From Lotus japonicus (Eukaryota > Streptophyta > Magnoliopsida > Fabales > Fabaceae), in contig NC_080042.1 of assembly GCF_012489685.1 (NCBI RefSeq), positions 15,638,150 to 15,702,149 of the forward strand: DNA of 64,000 nt, read 5' to 3'. Both the position numbers and the translations under genes were made by a program. Positions 1 through 12,135 of the stretch are shown piece by piece (position 1 is the first letter of the stretch; each line of letters opens with the position of its first letter). Below the pieces are notes generated by a model. That model searched no databases. It was given only the letters and a program-made list of their open reading frames with translations, and was not told where the DNA came from.

Positions 1-247
1 GACTCAGGTCTATTCAATGAAGGACAAGAAATTCAGGCTTTACTCAACAAACAAATGTTTGATTCAGTGTCTCTATGTAATAATGTACAAGCTGCATTTG
101 AGTGAAAAATGCTGCCTCTGGTGTGTTACAGCATCAGCATGTGGGCCAAGTTGGAGCAGTTCAGAAGAGATTGTGATTGGTGGGTCACGATCTTCGGGAA
201 CACCACTTGCTGACATGGTATCTAAGATGCCTCCTACCACGAATCAC
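1..247 (+). pseudogene. possible decayed 3' end of a host gene
   Basis: Frame 1 is open from base 1 and reads on through a TGA at about 103 to about 180. The neighbouring frame continues to a TAA at 247, ending in PTTNHLEA. This could be a terminal coding segment with one nonsense change and one frameshift, or a chance open stretch. I do not recognise the family. AT-rich DNA follows. Nothing upstream is visible because the window starts here. Confidence 0.25.
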
Positions 248-459
248 CTTGAGGCTTAAATATGCTTTTTTTCCCTTCAAAATGTATTGGTTTAATCATT
301 TGAAAAATATTTCCTAACTTTGAATTTTTGAGAATATATGTTGTTATTTGTCTTTGTCCTTAAATAAGTTACTCACAAAATAATAACTGACCATTCCTAC
401 TTTATGTTTTTATCTTATTTGCCACGGTGGAATTCACCAATTTATAAAACTTGTCGTTA
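248..459. other. AT-rich flank of the Pack-MULE, no gene seen
   Basis: AT-rich DNA with no coding signal. The last bases lead into AGTTTTATT at 460-468, the left target-site duplication of the next element. Confidence 0.6.
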
Positions 460-468
460 AGTTTTATT

Positions 469-523
469 GGGTGCGTTTAACATGCACCAGTCAATTAGGT
501 GGTGCATTCATACACCATCAAAT
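469..523 (+). repeat. left TIR of Pack-MULE
   Basis: Starts GGGTGCGTTTAA and pairs in inverse with 13333-13386. The shared core ATTAGGTGGTG is preserved. Confidence 0.88.
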
Positions 524-950
524 TTTTGTGGAAAATTACCAGGTTGTCCCTGTCTTTTACCTTCCAACCCTAGTTTTGCACCACCGCTCCCTCCCGCCGT
601 CGCATCATGCCAAATCTCATCTTTGCCTCCACCCAATCAGCATCCACTGCTCTCACCGCTCCTCACCTTCAAACCTATGGCCACTTGAGCGCCGCTAGCC
701 AGTGTGTCATTCGCGGCGAGGTCAAGGCGGTGGAGTTCGCGGTGGTGGCCCCTTGGCTACTGCTGGTGCGATTCGCAGCAGCGAGGGAGGTAGATCGACC
801 CATAACTGCGCGGCTTTGGGGAGCAGGACCAAGGTGAAGTCACGCGGTGGGTGGAGTGGATGGCGACGTCAGCCGCGGTGGTGGCCCTGACTGGAGATTG
901 CGACGACGACTGGGCTTCTGGGGAGGAGCGGTGGAGTTTGCACCCGCAAG
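524..950. other. GC-rich cargo of Pack-MULE, origin unknown
   Basis: This stretch is clearly richer in G and C than its surroundings and has overlapping short open frames in several phases. It may be a second captured gene fragment. I cannot identify a parent gene, and no frame is convincing as a protein. Confidence 0.4.
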
Positions 951-1679
951 GTGTCTGAGATGGCGGTAGCTTGGTTTATCTGGAATCATCGAAACAGGGT
1001 GGTAAGTGCTTTGTCTCTACCCTTCTTCTATGTTTTCGTTTTGCTGCATTTTTTCCATCTGGGTTCCTCTGTTATCATACAATACACTGATATGTATTTG
1101 TGTTTTTATGGATTGCCTGTGTTTTTCTGCAATTCTAGCGAATCTGGGTATTGGAAATTGGATCTGGGCATTGATCAAGATTCAAATCTTTTTGGAGATT
1201 CTTTTTCTAGTGTTGTTGGGGGTGTTGTGTACTTTTGGTTAGTGATGAAGGATCTCTGTTTTGTTTATAATATATGATTGATTCTCAATGCCATTTGTCA
1301 CTTGCTAGTTGCCACGTTAGATTGATATCTTGATTCAAATTCTGAGTTCCAATTCACTTGCTAGTTGCCACGTTAGATTGATATCTTGATTCAAATTCTG
1401 AGTTCCAATTGCAGGTTTTCCATCCCTTGCCTACACCTCTCAGTGATAGCTACAAACCTCTTCTGAAAGGCCTTGATATTGAAAATTGAGATTGACCCAT
1501 CCCAGCTTCTTGATCAAAGTTCAAAACTTTGAATTCTCATAAGGAAAAAAGAGGAGGGTTTTTGAAGGGTAGTTTGAATCAATGGAAAATATTTCAGTCC
1601 TGTCTAAGGCAGAGGATCAGATGGATTTTCCTCCTGGATTTCGATTTCATCCAACTGATGAAGAGCTCATAAGCCATTA
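951..1679 (+). pseudogene. captured NAC transcription factor 5' end (leader, leader intron, first 33 codons)
   Basis: An ATG at 1582 opens a frame that reads through PPGFRFHPTDEELISHY, the N-terminal signature of the NAC DNA-binding domain (subdomain A). The N-terminus MENISVLSKAEDQMD resembles the ANAC100-like group. Upstream, a donor-like GGTAAGTG at about 1001 and an acceptor-like TTGCAG at 1409-1414 look like an intron in the 5' leader, so the capture was from genomic DNA. The NAC match stops right after His-Tyr-Leu. Before the LTR inserted at 1680, the frame ran on for about ten unrelated codons to a TAA at 13269-13271. This is a truncated chimeric open frame, not a working NAC protein. 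Confidence 0.8.
1299..1410 (+). repeat. exact 56-bp tandem duplication
   Basis: Bases 1299-1354 are repeated without change at 1355-1410, at the 3' end of the captured leader intron. The perfect match means a recent slippage or duplication event. Confidence 0.95.
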
Positions 1680-2639
1680 TGTAACACCCCGATTTTCGGG
1701 TGTCACTTTAGTAACTCAAAAATAAAACAAAGCGGAAAAGCAGGTATTTTTTTTCGTTTTCTTTTTAAATAAAAGACTTGTCGAAATAAAGACTCAACTC
1801 ATTCGCGATTAACAGCGACTATTATACAATAAAAGCACAGCCCTCGCTGCAACCAAAATCATCATCACGAGTGTCCTCAAGTGACTGAAAGTAACATCAA
1901 GTAACTGAAAGTAGTGCCCGCAGGCAAACAAGTGTGACCCATAGCCAGAGTCATAAGTTTTATAAATACAGTCCTCCAAGAAAGTAAGTTAGCCCAGGAC
2001 GGCTTCCAAAAGACCTCTTAGGTCCGACAAACTCCCTGTGATCCTCATGGAAGAGAACCACACAAAAAGCTAATAGTCGGGGATCTACCCTGCCCAAAAA
2101 AGAGAAATGACAATCAGAGCTATGACACTAACACCCAACCTTAGTAGGCTCTAAACACCCATACCCTATACTTCCATCCTCGACCCTCATCTGGTCATGC
2201 ATTCAGTCCGGGTCCACGTCGAAGGCTCAGTAGTAGTCATTTCGCTCCGGGTCCTCCCCGAACGACGAATCATCTCGAATCAGCTGTTGGACGTCTGGCA
2301 GTAGGCCGACTGCCCAAACACAAACATACACACAAAGCCAAGGCGCGAGGGTCAACTCACAAAATATAATAGATAATACAAGCAACATGTGATGAATAAG
2401 GGGGTATATATATATGTTGTATATATAGATATAAGTTCTGTATTGCCTACCCTAAGGTATATACATAGCATGTTATCAATCTCTAACACAATTCAATCAT
2501 CAAAACATATAACGATGTTTATCAACATCAAATCATCAGATCTCAACAACTATAGTTAGAGTGCATGATATGTCATGCAACGTCAATCATAATAAGATGC
2601 ATGGTGTGCCAATGCAGAATATGCTGACACAAATTCGAA

Positions 2640-3250
2640 TAACGTCACTCTGCTTGGCGACGGGACAAACCAATGGTATTGCCACTTAAAGGTTGGGTAC
2701 CTCGAGACGGTCGTAACACTGGCCTCGTGTTTGACCATTTCTGCTCGGGTGTCGCTTATCACCTTTGGCTATAGTCAAGACGGTACAAACTCTACATGGT
2801 TTGCCCATTTCTGCTTGCTATGCCGAACATCAACATGAACGATACAACTCTACACGGATGATCGTCACTTTCTGTTGTGCCAGGTATAGTCAGGATCGAT
2901 TCAACTCTACACGGCTGATCGTTGCTTCCTGCTATACCGAAGTACTCCACTTGGCACTTCATCGCGTGTATGCATGGGTGCAATATGATTAGCAAAACAA
3001 CGATTCGTCCTCAAAGGTAAAAATTGGTTCATTGACCAAAGGCTTCTACAATGAGAAACCTAGGCTATAGTCAAGTCGGTTGTGACCCTACGAGTTTAAC
3101 AATTCTGCTTGCTATGCCAGACATCAACAAGAACGATACAACTCTACGCGGCTGACCGTCACTTCCTGTTGTGCCAGGTATAGTCAGGGACGATGCAACT
3201 CTACACGGTTGACCGTCAAATCCTGCTACACCAAGAATACTCTACTAGGT
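2640..3250 (-). repeat. degenerate hairpin minisatellite inside solo LTR
   Basis: Recurring units share the core ACTCTACACGG with TATAGTCAGG spacers. In several units the core is bracketed by short inverted arms, for example ACGAT at 2839-2843 with ATCGT at 2861-2865. Two later units pair GACGGT/ATCGTC or ACGGT/ATCGT on the minus (sense) strand with one G-U pair. Units are diverged and spacing is irregular. Confidence 0.55.
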
Positions 3251-5475
3251 ACCTCACTAACGCCCAGATCCTTGGTTAAGCCCGTCTACAAATTCTTTCC
3301 ATAATATGAGTTTCCTTAAAACAATATTTCTTTTATTAGGTAAAGTGTTCCATCGTAAGTTAGTGCATTATGTCGTTAATTCCAAAGTTCAGTTTTCATT
3401 TCCAACACCTTTCAAAATAAAGTTCCCAAAGCTAGGATCACCGACCCATTCCCGTTTTCCAAACTCACTTTCATTCCTAAGTCTTTTCCGTTGAATGGTT
3501 CTTATTAATTAAAAGCATTCTAGTTCTTAGGTAGTACATTATGAATTTTATTTGCAATCAGTTTATGTTCATTTGATCCAAAACTTCTATAAGTCAAAAT
3601 TCTCATCAACCCAAACAGTTCCTCGAGAAGATCTCGATTCCCTAAAACAATAGAGGTTCGAACCTTGGTTCGACCTAACAAACATTCCTAAAACAAACCC
3701 GTCATTGTCATGATAAGGGTAAGTGTATTCCACACTCCGACAGTGGCATCAAATGCACGAATATAGTCAGCACAATTTAATCACAAACGCAAATACATCA
3801 AGCTCTATCGAGCGATGGATCAATATTGCAGTGCTGTAAACATAACCTTGTCCTATCCACTGGAAAGCGATAAGACAGAAACCAGTAAACGGCCGAAGCC
3901 TCTCAGAAAACGGAGACACACGTCTCATATAAGTTCACTCGGCCGAAGCCTCCAGAAATCATTTTCTCAGTTCCAAGCAATAATCAAAATCAAAGCAATA
4001 TTCAATATCAACACAATAACCAAGTCGAATTAATCGACGCCTAGTGACATTAGCTAGCAAGTAAGTTGCCCTCACCTTAGCCAATTTTCATACTAAGGTG
4101 CAACTCCGATCCGATTACATCTTTGTTTGCCTGCGTCGGCTCGATTCCTTCCATTGTGTAGCTTCGACGCAAGGTGCTTCCGTTCATCGTACCTTTCACA
4201 AGCATACTCAACGAAATCACTAATCGAGCTACTTACTACTCAAGTCTAGAGATTTGACTTCAGGCAATTGACTCGAAACGAACGAATGTTAAACGACTCT
4301 TCCTCAGAACACAGCTACATCAATTAGTAGAGTATTTAGAAACTTGTTAGCGAAGTGTCACCAGAGATTTCAAGGCTAAAACATATACAAGAGTTGAAGG
4401 CTTACGAAAATCAAGTTTTAGAAACTTGTTAGCGTAGTGTCACCAGAGAAAGTTCCGGCTCACGGGGTTGACGGAAGGATTGTCGCCGGAGACACAAAAG
4501 AAGGTTGTTCCTTCACCCTTTCGCGGCCAGGAACTCAACGGCGTTGTCCGTTTCCCCAAAGAGTCGACGGTTTGCCCAGAAAGTTCAGCCGAAGGTCGAC
4601 GGTGGTCGTCGAGGTCGTCGAATAAAATGACCTAAATATGAAATTGAAAATAGGGATTTACTCTCCTCGCGGCAAGGATCGTCGCAGTACACTACGTTTT
4701 TCCATTGGTCGCCGGAGTTGACCGGAAAAAGCTCCCGAAGGTGGCAGCGGCGGCGGTCGACGGCGACGGAACAGCGATCCGGAATATGGGTTTTGTTGTG
4801 GACGTCGCAAGGATCCCAACGGTACTAACCTCGCTATGAACGGAGGCCCGATGACACCGGAATCGACGGTCGAAGTTGGCGACGTCGGTAGCGACGGTGG
4901 CACTTCGTTTTCTTCTCTGTTCTTCGTCGTTCTCACCGTCTCTTCGCCTCTAATCAATAAAAGCTTACCCAGAAGTCGAGAACGGAGGAATCTGATCGGT
5001 GTTTGAGGTGAGACTCGAAGGCACAAGTGATGGAGCTTGAGTGTGACGATGGCTTCACGGCCATGGGAGGGGAGAAGCTTGCGTTGTGCTGTAAAGGAAC
5101 ATGGTGGTGGTCGTGGCTTTCTCTTTGTGAGAAGAAGAAGAATGGGGCTGGCTCTCGTATTGACAGAGACACAAGGTGGTGGTGGTTGCTCTCGGTGGAG
5201 GGAGAAGCAGGGTCGTGGCTGTCCAAAACAGAGGAAGGCTCACGAAGGTTGCTTCTTGCGTGAAGGAGCAGAAGAAAGAAAAAGAAGAAAAGATTGACAT
5301 GGGGGTGGTGCTGTACATGAAGAGGAGGCATGGATGGTGGTCTTGGTGAAGAAGAAAATATTGGTGATGATGGTGAGAAGAGTGGTGTGCGTGGGTGCTG
5401 CACAAGGAGGAAAAAGAGGTGATGTTGGTGAGGTGCTGTGCGGTTGTGTTGCCAAAGGAAGAAGAAGCGAAGGAG

Positions 5476-5737
5476 TGTTGAAGTTGGAAATTAGCACGTT
5501 GTGCTAATGCTAAGCTAGTAGTTTATTTAGCTGCTAATAAAAGACCTATTCAAATGGTCTGTTTAGCTTTCTAGTTAAATATCCCTTGTTTCTAGGATTT
5601 CTTGTTGAGTTGCCGTTAACTTTCTTTTGAGTTCCTGTACCTGATGTAAGGCTATATAATAGCCATGATATCTCAATAATAATCAGACTTTTCCTTGGTT
5701 CAATTCTCTTTTCTAAATCACGTATTCTTTCCTGACA
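5476..5737 (+). repeat. 5' LTR of Copia copy 1
   Basis: Starts TGTTGAAG and ends CCTGACA. A TATA-like GCTATATAATAG lies near 5650. It matches 11874-12135 apart from about five substitutions. Confidence 0.95.
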
Positions 5738-5739
5738 TA

Positions 5740-5752
5740 TGGTATCAAGAGC
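5740..5752 (+). promoter_or_regulatory. primer binding site, tRNA-iMet type
   Basis: TGGTATCAAGAGC two bases after the 5' LTR. It matches the usual initiator-Met primer site TGGTATCAGAGC with one extra A. Confidence 0.8.
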
Positions 5753-5798
5753 TTAGCGTTCTTTTTACAAAAGTGTGTTTTAAGTCATACTTGCAAGT

Positions 5799-6297
5799 AT
5801 GACTTCAGAGAATTCATATGTACAACCAGCCGTCCCTAAGTTCGATGGTTTCTATGATCATTGGGCAATGCTCATGAAAAATTTCCTCCGATCGAAAGAG
5901 TATTGGGGATTAATAGAGGACAGTATCCCTAAGGTTGCAGCAGAAACAGTATTGATAGATGCACAGAAGAAGCAGAATAAGGAGCTGCAGCTCAAGGATT
6001 TGAAGGCCAAGAACTATCTTTTTCAAGCTTTAGATCGTTCTATCTTGGAGACAATTCTCAAAAAGGATACAACAAAGGATATTTGGGACTCCATGAAGAT
6101 AAAGAATCAAGGGACAGACAAAGTGAAGCAAGCCCAATTGTAGACCTTGCGCAAGGAATTTGAAAGTCTGCACATGAAGGAAGGAGAAACAATTACTGCT
6201 CTTTTTGCTCGAATTCTTACCATCGTCAGTAAGATGAAAGCAAACGGTGAGAACAAATATGATAGCGATGTTGTGAGCAAGATTTTGAGGTCGCTGA
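5799..6297 (+). pseudogene. gag: Copia copy 1 gag, N-terminal part
   Basis: The ATG at 5799 opens the capsid region, with FDGFYDHWAMLMKNFL near the start, a motif of Copia gag proteins of the UBN2 type. The frame is stopped by TAG at 6141-6143, where CAG is the likely ancestral codon because the frame continues clean behind it (TLRKEFESLHMKEGE). At 6298 a solo LTR interrupts the codon series. After its 5-bp duplication the same reading frame resumes at 8381, so the LTR alone would not have shifted the frame. Confidence 0.85.
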
Positions 6298-8375
6298 TGT
6301 AACACCCTCTAAACCCCGCATAATAATATATCATAAATCAGAGTAAATGCATAACACAGAGGGTGTCACACTTATTCTCCAGAAACATAAATCAAAACAC
6401 TTGTCATGCTCATAATAAATAAATAAATTTTCCAACTTTAATGTCGCAACATCATATGCATAGCACAGCGGATTTATTTCAACTCCAAAATTTAACATAA
6501 AGAGAGTTCATAGGTAACTCTTAACATCAAGGTACAAAACTAAACGTTTCCCGGTGTTACATAACAGAGCATGACTCCCCTAACTAAACCGTAAATGAAA
6601 GACTAGCTCCTCCAACTAACCCTCGCGAGAAGCTCCACTATCTTCGGTACCTGAGCGATGTCGCATAGAACATCATTCCAACAGAAGGGTGAGAACTCAT
6701 ATCATATGGATAAGCATAATAATAAATAATGTAAAAGCTTATCTATGCTCCACATAAATTACTCACATTCACTAACAAATAATAAATTATGTAATTTTAA
6801 CATAATTAATCAAGTTCACAGTTATGGCAAATACTCCATAAATTATAGCTCAATTAGAACATATATAATAGTCTCTAATTACCACCACATCAAATCTCTC
6901 CAAAAATATCACCATAACACATATGACTCAAGTGAGACCCGTGCAAATGCCTTTGGTACCAAAGTTGTTATCCTTAGTGGTATCACCGCGTCCACTCCAG
7001 ACAGATAACCACCAATAAAGCCCTCGCTCTAGGCTTCAAAACCACTCCAGTTTTGGGACAAGTCACTAGCCTCCACGAGAACTAGCAAACATTGCCTCTT
7101 GACAACTATGCAGTGTATTGTGCAAAACTCAACTAACATATGCATATTCAGACCATCTCCAAGTCCTAATTATTTTAGCATATTCATCACCAGTTGCACA
7201 AAACACATATTACATGTTATCAATTATACAACTTGCAATCACAACAACTTAGCATCTCAAACATAACATCAATTCAGAAACAACATCATATAATAATTAT
7301 TAAAAATAGATGTAAATTAAATATAATTCATATATAACAGGTTCTGCAACTATTTCCTAAAGACTGGATTTCTCTCTAAATTTTCCCAAAAATTCGCGAC
7401 ATGCTCATGCTAGCCATCTCGCGACATCTCACTGCACAACTCGCCATGTCGCGACATCTCACGACATCTCCCTACGCAACTCGCCATGTCGCTGAATAAC
7501 TCGCCATGTCGCGACATCTTACGACATCTTCCTGCGCAACTCGCCATGTGCGCGCACCACACATCTAATGAACTATTAAACAGATGTAAATTATCTAATA
7601 TACTCAGAAAAATCTAATATTTTTATAATGGTTCCGTATACACGTTTTGTAAACCTCTATAAATTTTCAAGTCACAATTCAAAGTACAAAAATCAGGAAA
7701 AATCGTACACTAACCGCAGTTCGTAAGAAACTGGACAGCTTAACCTATACTCACTAAAATACACATAACTCGAGCTACAGATGTTGGAATGACGTGAAAC
7801 CAGTGGAAAAAGTTTCGTAACAGAAAAACCTACATCTTTTGTGAAGACTACTTCTTCAAATTCGGCCATTAACATAGCACGAAAAAGGGTACAAGAGAAC
7901 GTAAATTTCTGCGCATCATGCAAGCCTATCATCTACCCCCAAAATCATCTAAAAGCCAAACCCTAACTATTTCAATTTGGGAATTTTTGCAACCTAGGGT
8001 TCCTAAATCATGCTTTCTATCATTATCCACTATCATACCAATCCATAAAACATGAATTCAAACCCTTACCTCTTGTAGATCAGTTCTAAGTTTTCTCCTC
8101 TTTTCTCCTCTCCTTCTCTGCTTTCACGTGTTTCTTGTTCTGCTTCTCTTCTAATCCTTATTTTTTTTCTTTTCTTTCTTTCTATTTCACTCCTAACCCT
8201 TAAATAGCCATACAATGGGCCCCACTCTCAATTACTCACACTAAACCCTAAAACCTTATTTATCTATATCACATAATCACTTAATTATCTAACAAAATCA
8301 CTTAATTACCATATACCATAATACTAATTAAAATAAAATAATAAATAACCTAATAACAGAAAATGGGGTGTTACA
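6298..8375 (-). mobile_element. 2.1-kb solo LTR inserted in Copia gag
   Basis: Termini TGTAACACCC and GGGGTGTTACA are flanked by a perfect duplication GCTGA (6293-6297 and 8376-8380). No coding sequence is inside. The minus strand is the likely sense strand: it has a TATA-like CTATTTAAGGG at about 8199-8209 followed by a purine-rich leader. This is a solo LTR of a chromovirus-like Gypsy element, different from the 4.5-kb LTR family. The AT-rich right half is unremarkable apart from the palindrome array at 7408-7552. Confidence 0.85.
7408..7552 (-). repeat. palindromic repeat array in solo LTR
   Basis: Units of about 60 bp share AACTCGCCATGTCGC. Two contain the perfect 12-bp palindrome ATGTCGCGACAT (7446-7457 and 7506-7517), and others hold near-palindromic versions. 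It sits about 650-800 bases downstream of the TATA-like element on the minus strand. Confidence 0.75.
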
Positions 8376-8380
8376 GCTGA

Positions 8381-9906
8381 CACCAAGGTTTAACTATGTT
8401 GCATGTTCTATTGAGGAGTCCAACAACACAAATGCACTGACCATTGATGAACTTCAAAGCAAGCTGCTTCTACATGAACAACGCATGTGTCCTTCTATTG
8501 AAGAAGAGCATGCTCTTGCTGTTACTTATGGAGGTCGAGGTCGAGGACGTGGCCGTGGAGCTCGAGGCAGAGGTCGTGGTAGACAAAGTCAAGATCGATC
8601 AACCGTGGAATGCTACAAATGCCACAAGCTTGGACACTTCCAATGGGAATGCCTATCCAAGGAGACAGAGGCTCATTATGCTGAAAGCCAAGAGGTATTG
8701 CTGCTCATGGCGCAAGTTGATAATATCACAAGTTCCTGTGACAAACAGTGGTTCCTTGATTCAGGATGCAGCAATCATATGTGTGGTATGAAATCCTTTT
8801 TCGCTGATCTTGATGAAAATTATCGTGACTCTGTTAAATTGGGGAACAATACTTCTATGGCTGTATTGGGCAAGGGAAATATAAGATTGCAGGTGAATGG
8901 TAGAGCACACATCATCACAGAAGTTTTCTTTGTGCCTGATCTGAAGAATAATTTACTAAGCATTGGACAGCTGCAAGCCAAAAACCTGACTATCATGTTT
9001 CAAGGTGGAAAATGCAAAGTATTTCATCCTGAAAAGGGACTACTCATGGAAACAATTATGGCTGCAAATCGCATGTTCATTCTCAATGCAGAGGTTCAAC
9101 CTAAGTCTTCCACATGCTTCAACACAGTTGTTGAAGATGAAGGGTACCTTTGGCATTGTCGCTATGGACATTTGGGTTTCAAGGGACTCCAAACTCTTGC
9201 TCAGAAACAGATGGTAACAGGGCTGCCTCACTTCAAGTCGTCAACAAAAACATGCAGAGATTGTTTGGTAGGGAAGCAATATAGAGAATCTTTCCCATCG
9301 CAGAGTACATGGAGAGCAGACCACATCTTACAATTGGTTCACACTGACATTTGTGGGCCAATTAAACCAGAATCCAACACTGGAAAAAGGTATTTTCTCA
9401 CCTTAACTGATGATTTCAGTCGCAAAACATGGGTTTATTTTTTGACAGCAAAATCAGAAACCCTGTGTTCTTTCAAAAGTTTCCAAATTCATGTTGAGAA
9501 AGAGACCGGTCATGCTATCAAAGGCCTACGTACAGATCGAGGAGGGGAGTTCACTTCCAACGAATTCATGCAACATTGTGCAGATCATGGCATCCAACAC
9601 CAGTTGACAACAGCCTATTCTCCACAACAGAATGGCATTGCTGAAAGAAAGAATCGAACTATAATGAATCTTACTCGAAGCATGCTGTCCAACAAGCAGG
9701 TTCCCCGCATTTTTTGGCCAGAAGCAGTAAATTGGACTGTGCATATTTTAAATCGCAGTCCTACTCTTGCTGTGAGAAATAAGACCCCGGAAGAAGCTTG
9801 GAGTGGTCTCAAACCTTCAGTTGGGCATTTTCGTGTTTTTGGTTGCATTGGTAACGTTCATGTTCCTGATGCTAAGCGAACCAAGCTCGATAACAAGAGT
9901 CAGTGA
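8381..9906 (+). pseudogene. pol: Copia copy 1 gag C-terminus, protease and integrase
   Basis: The frame resumes after the solo LTR. It shows a Gly-Arg-rich stretch, the zinc knuckle CYKCHKLGHFQWEC (CX2CX4HX4C), the protease motif WFLDSGCSNHM, an integrase HHCC zinc-binding region ending CRDCLVGKQ, and the catalytic core with HTDICGP, RTDRGGEF and QQNGIAERKNRT (D, D, E). The frame ends at a TGA at 9904-9906, caused by a small deletion near 9898 that removes the usual few codons before SKAYRLYEP and shifts the frame. Confidence 0.92.
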
Positions 9907-11866
9907 CGTATCCAAAGCATACCGACTGTATGAGCCAGCCTCCAAACGCATTATCATTAGCAGGGATGTCGTCTTTGAAGAAGATAAGGCTTGGACTTGG
10001 GACACTAACTCTGAACCATCAGCAACCTATGTTTTGGAGTGGGAAGCAGAAGAGGATGATGGCAGTAACAGTTATGAAGTCCTTGAGCCTACAAATGCTG
10101 ATCAATCTCCTCAACTTGCTGTTACTGGTGAACCTGAGGGTGTCATATCAGCTCCAGTGGAAACATCAACTGGATACCCAGTGCGGGATCGCTGCCAACC
10201 ATCTTGGATGGATGACTTTGTTACTGGTGAAGGTCTTTCTGATGATGAACTTGCAGATTCCTTCTCTAACTTAGCCTTGTTTACATGTGACGGTGATCCC
10301 ACTTGTTTTGAGGAGGCTAATAAAAGCATCAAATGGCAGCAGGCAATGGACACAGAAATTGAATCCATAAAAAGGAACGACACATGGGAATTAGTGGACT
10401 TGCCTAGTGGTGGAAAAATTGTTGATCTCAAGTGGATTTACAAGACCAAGTACAATGAAGTTGGTCAAGTTGACAAATACAAGGCTCGTTTAGTCGCCAA
10501 AGGGTATACACAGCAACATGGCATAGACTATAATGAAGTGTTCGCTCCTGTAGCATGAATGGAAACTATCCGTCTGATTGTTGCATCAGCAGCACATCAC
10601 AATTGGCCACTGTACCAACTTGATGTCAAATCAGCATTTTTGTATGGTGAACTAGCAGAAGAAGTGTTTGTAGAACAGCCATGTGGATATGTCAAAAAGG
10701 GGAATGAAGAGAAGGTGTATCGGCTGAAGAAAGCTCTTTATGGCCTTAAGCAAGCACCGCTGGCATGGTATAGTCGGATAGAGGCTTATTTTCTGAAGAT
10801 GGGGTTTGAAAAGTGTGATTATGAGCACACTTTATTCATCAAAACAGATCAAGGAGACAAGATCTTAATTGTTAGCATGTATGTTGATGATCTCATCTAT
10901 ACTGGTAATGATCCTTTAATGTTCACCTCTTTTGTGAATTCTATGAAGCAGGAATTTGATATGACAGACCTTGATAAAATGCGATATTTCCTTGGTCTTG
11001 AAGTCCTGCAATTGCCAAACAGTATATTCATATCTCAAAAGAAATATGCTTTGGAGATATTGAAACGTTTTTCCATGGATCACTCTAATTCTGTCCAAAA
11101 TCCTATAGTGCCAGGAATCAAGATCACAAAGGAAATTGGCAGTGGTGAGAGGGTCAACAAGTCTCACTTTAAGCAACTTATTGGATGCCTCATGTATCTA
11201 ACAACTGCTACACGACCCGATTTGGCATATGTTGTCAGTCTTCTCCGCCGTTACATGGAGAATCCTTCAGTGACACATCTGCAGGTAGCCAAACGAGTAT
11301 TACGCTATTTAAAAGGCACTGCTGATTTTGGAATTCTTTACAAGAAGGGTGGAGTAAATGAACTTATAGCATACACAGACAGTGATTATGCTGGTGACAT
11401 AGATGATCGGAAAAGCACTTCTGGTTATGTTTTCATGTTTAGCTCTGGAGTGGTCTCATGGTGCTCAAAGAAACAACTTGTGGTTAGCTTGTCCACAATA
11501 GAAGCTGAATTTATAGCTGCTGCCTCTTGTGCTTGTCAAGCAGTGTGGTTACAAAGGGTACTAGCAAAGCTGAATCAGATTTCTGAGAATAAAGTCATTA
11601 CAATTAATTGTGACAGCAGTTCTGCTATTAAGCTGTCTAAAAATCCAGTTTTGCATGGTTGGAGTAAACATATTGATGTCAGATTTCATTTCCTTCGTGA
11701 GATGTCAAAAGAGGGAATTGTAGATTTGATTTATTGTGCTAGTGAAGAACAATTAGCAGATCTTATGACCAAGCCTTTGAAGTTGGGAGTATTCATGAAG
11801 TTGCGAAATTCTCTTGGTGTTTGTTCTGAGATTGAAGTAAACTGCAAACCAGAAGCTGCAGTTTAA
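9896..11866 (+). pseudogene. pol: Copia copy 1 reverse transcriptase and RNase H
   Basis: In the shifted frame the polyprotein continues with SKAYRLYEP and the RT domain (WKQAMDTEI-like start, LVAKGYTQQHGIDYNE, LDVKSAFLYGEL, LKKALYGLKQAP). The catalytic YVDD motif is intact in SMYVDDLIYTG. A TGA at 10556-10558 replaces the Arg codon expected between FAPVA and METIRL, a CGA to TGA change. RNase H follows, with AYTDSDYAGD, STIEAEF and a C-terminal ADLMTKPL. The stop is at 11864-11866, next to the purine tract. Confidence 0.93.
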
Positions 11867-12135
11867 GGGAGGGTGTTGAAGTTGGAAATTAGCACATTGT
11901 GCTAATGCTAAGCTAGTAGTTTATTTAGCTGTTAATAAAAGACCTATTCAAATGGTCTGTTTAGCTTTCAAGTTAAATATCCCTTGTTTCTAGGATTTCT
12001 TGTTGAGTTGCCGTTAGCTTTCTTTTGAGTTCCTGTACCTGATGTAAGGCTATATAATAGCCATGATATCTCAATAATAATCAAACTTTTCCTTGGTTCA
12101 ATTCTCTTTTCTAAATCACGTATTCTTTCCTGACA
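11865..12135 (+). repeat. polypurine tract and 3' LTR of Copia copy 1
   Basis: AAGGGAGGG (11865-11873) precedes the LTR TGTTGAAG...TGACA at 11874-12135. Confidence 0.93.

Larger units (their letters stand above)
5476..12135 (+). mobile_element. Ty1/Copia LTR retrotransposon (Tnt1-like), copy 1
   Basis: Two 262-bp LTRs (5476-5737 and 11874-12135) differ at about five positions. The perfect duplication AGGAG (5471-5475 and 12136-12140) marks insertion into the Tekay-like LTR. A tRNA-iMet type primer site follows the 5' LTR and a purine tract precedes the 3' LTR. Domain order is gag, protease, integrase, reverse transcriptase, RNase H, which defines Copia. The polyprotein carries two nonsense codons, a frameshifting deletion and an inserted solo LTR, so it cannot move on its own. 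Roughly 2% LTR divergence suggests insertion within the last million years or so, depending on the assumed rate. Confidence 0.95.

Noticed and set aside
4954..5497. His- and Ser/Pro-rich minus-strand frames
   Set aside because: Low-complexity frames inside the solo LTR, split by Copia copy 1, with no recognisable domain.
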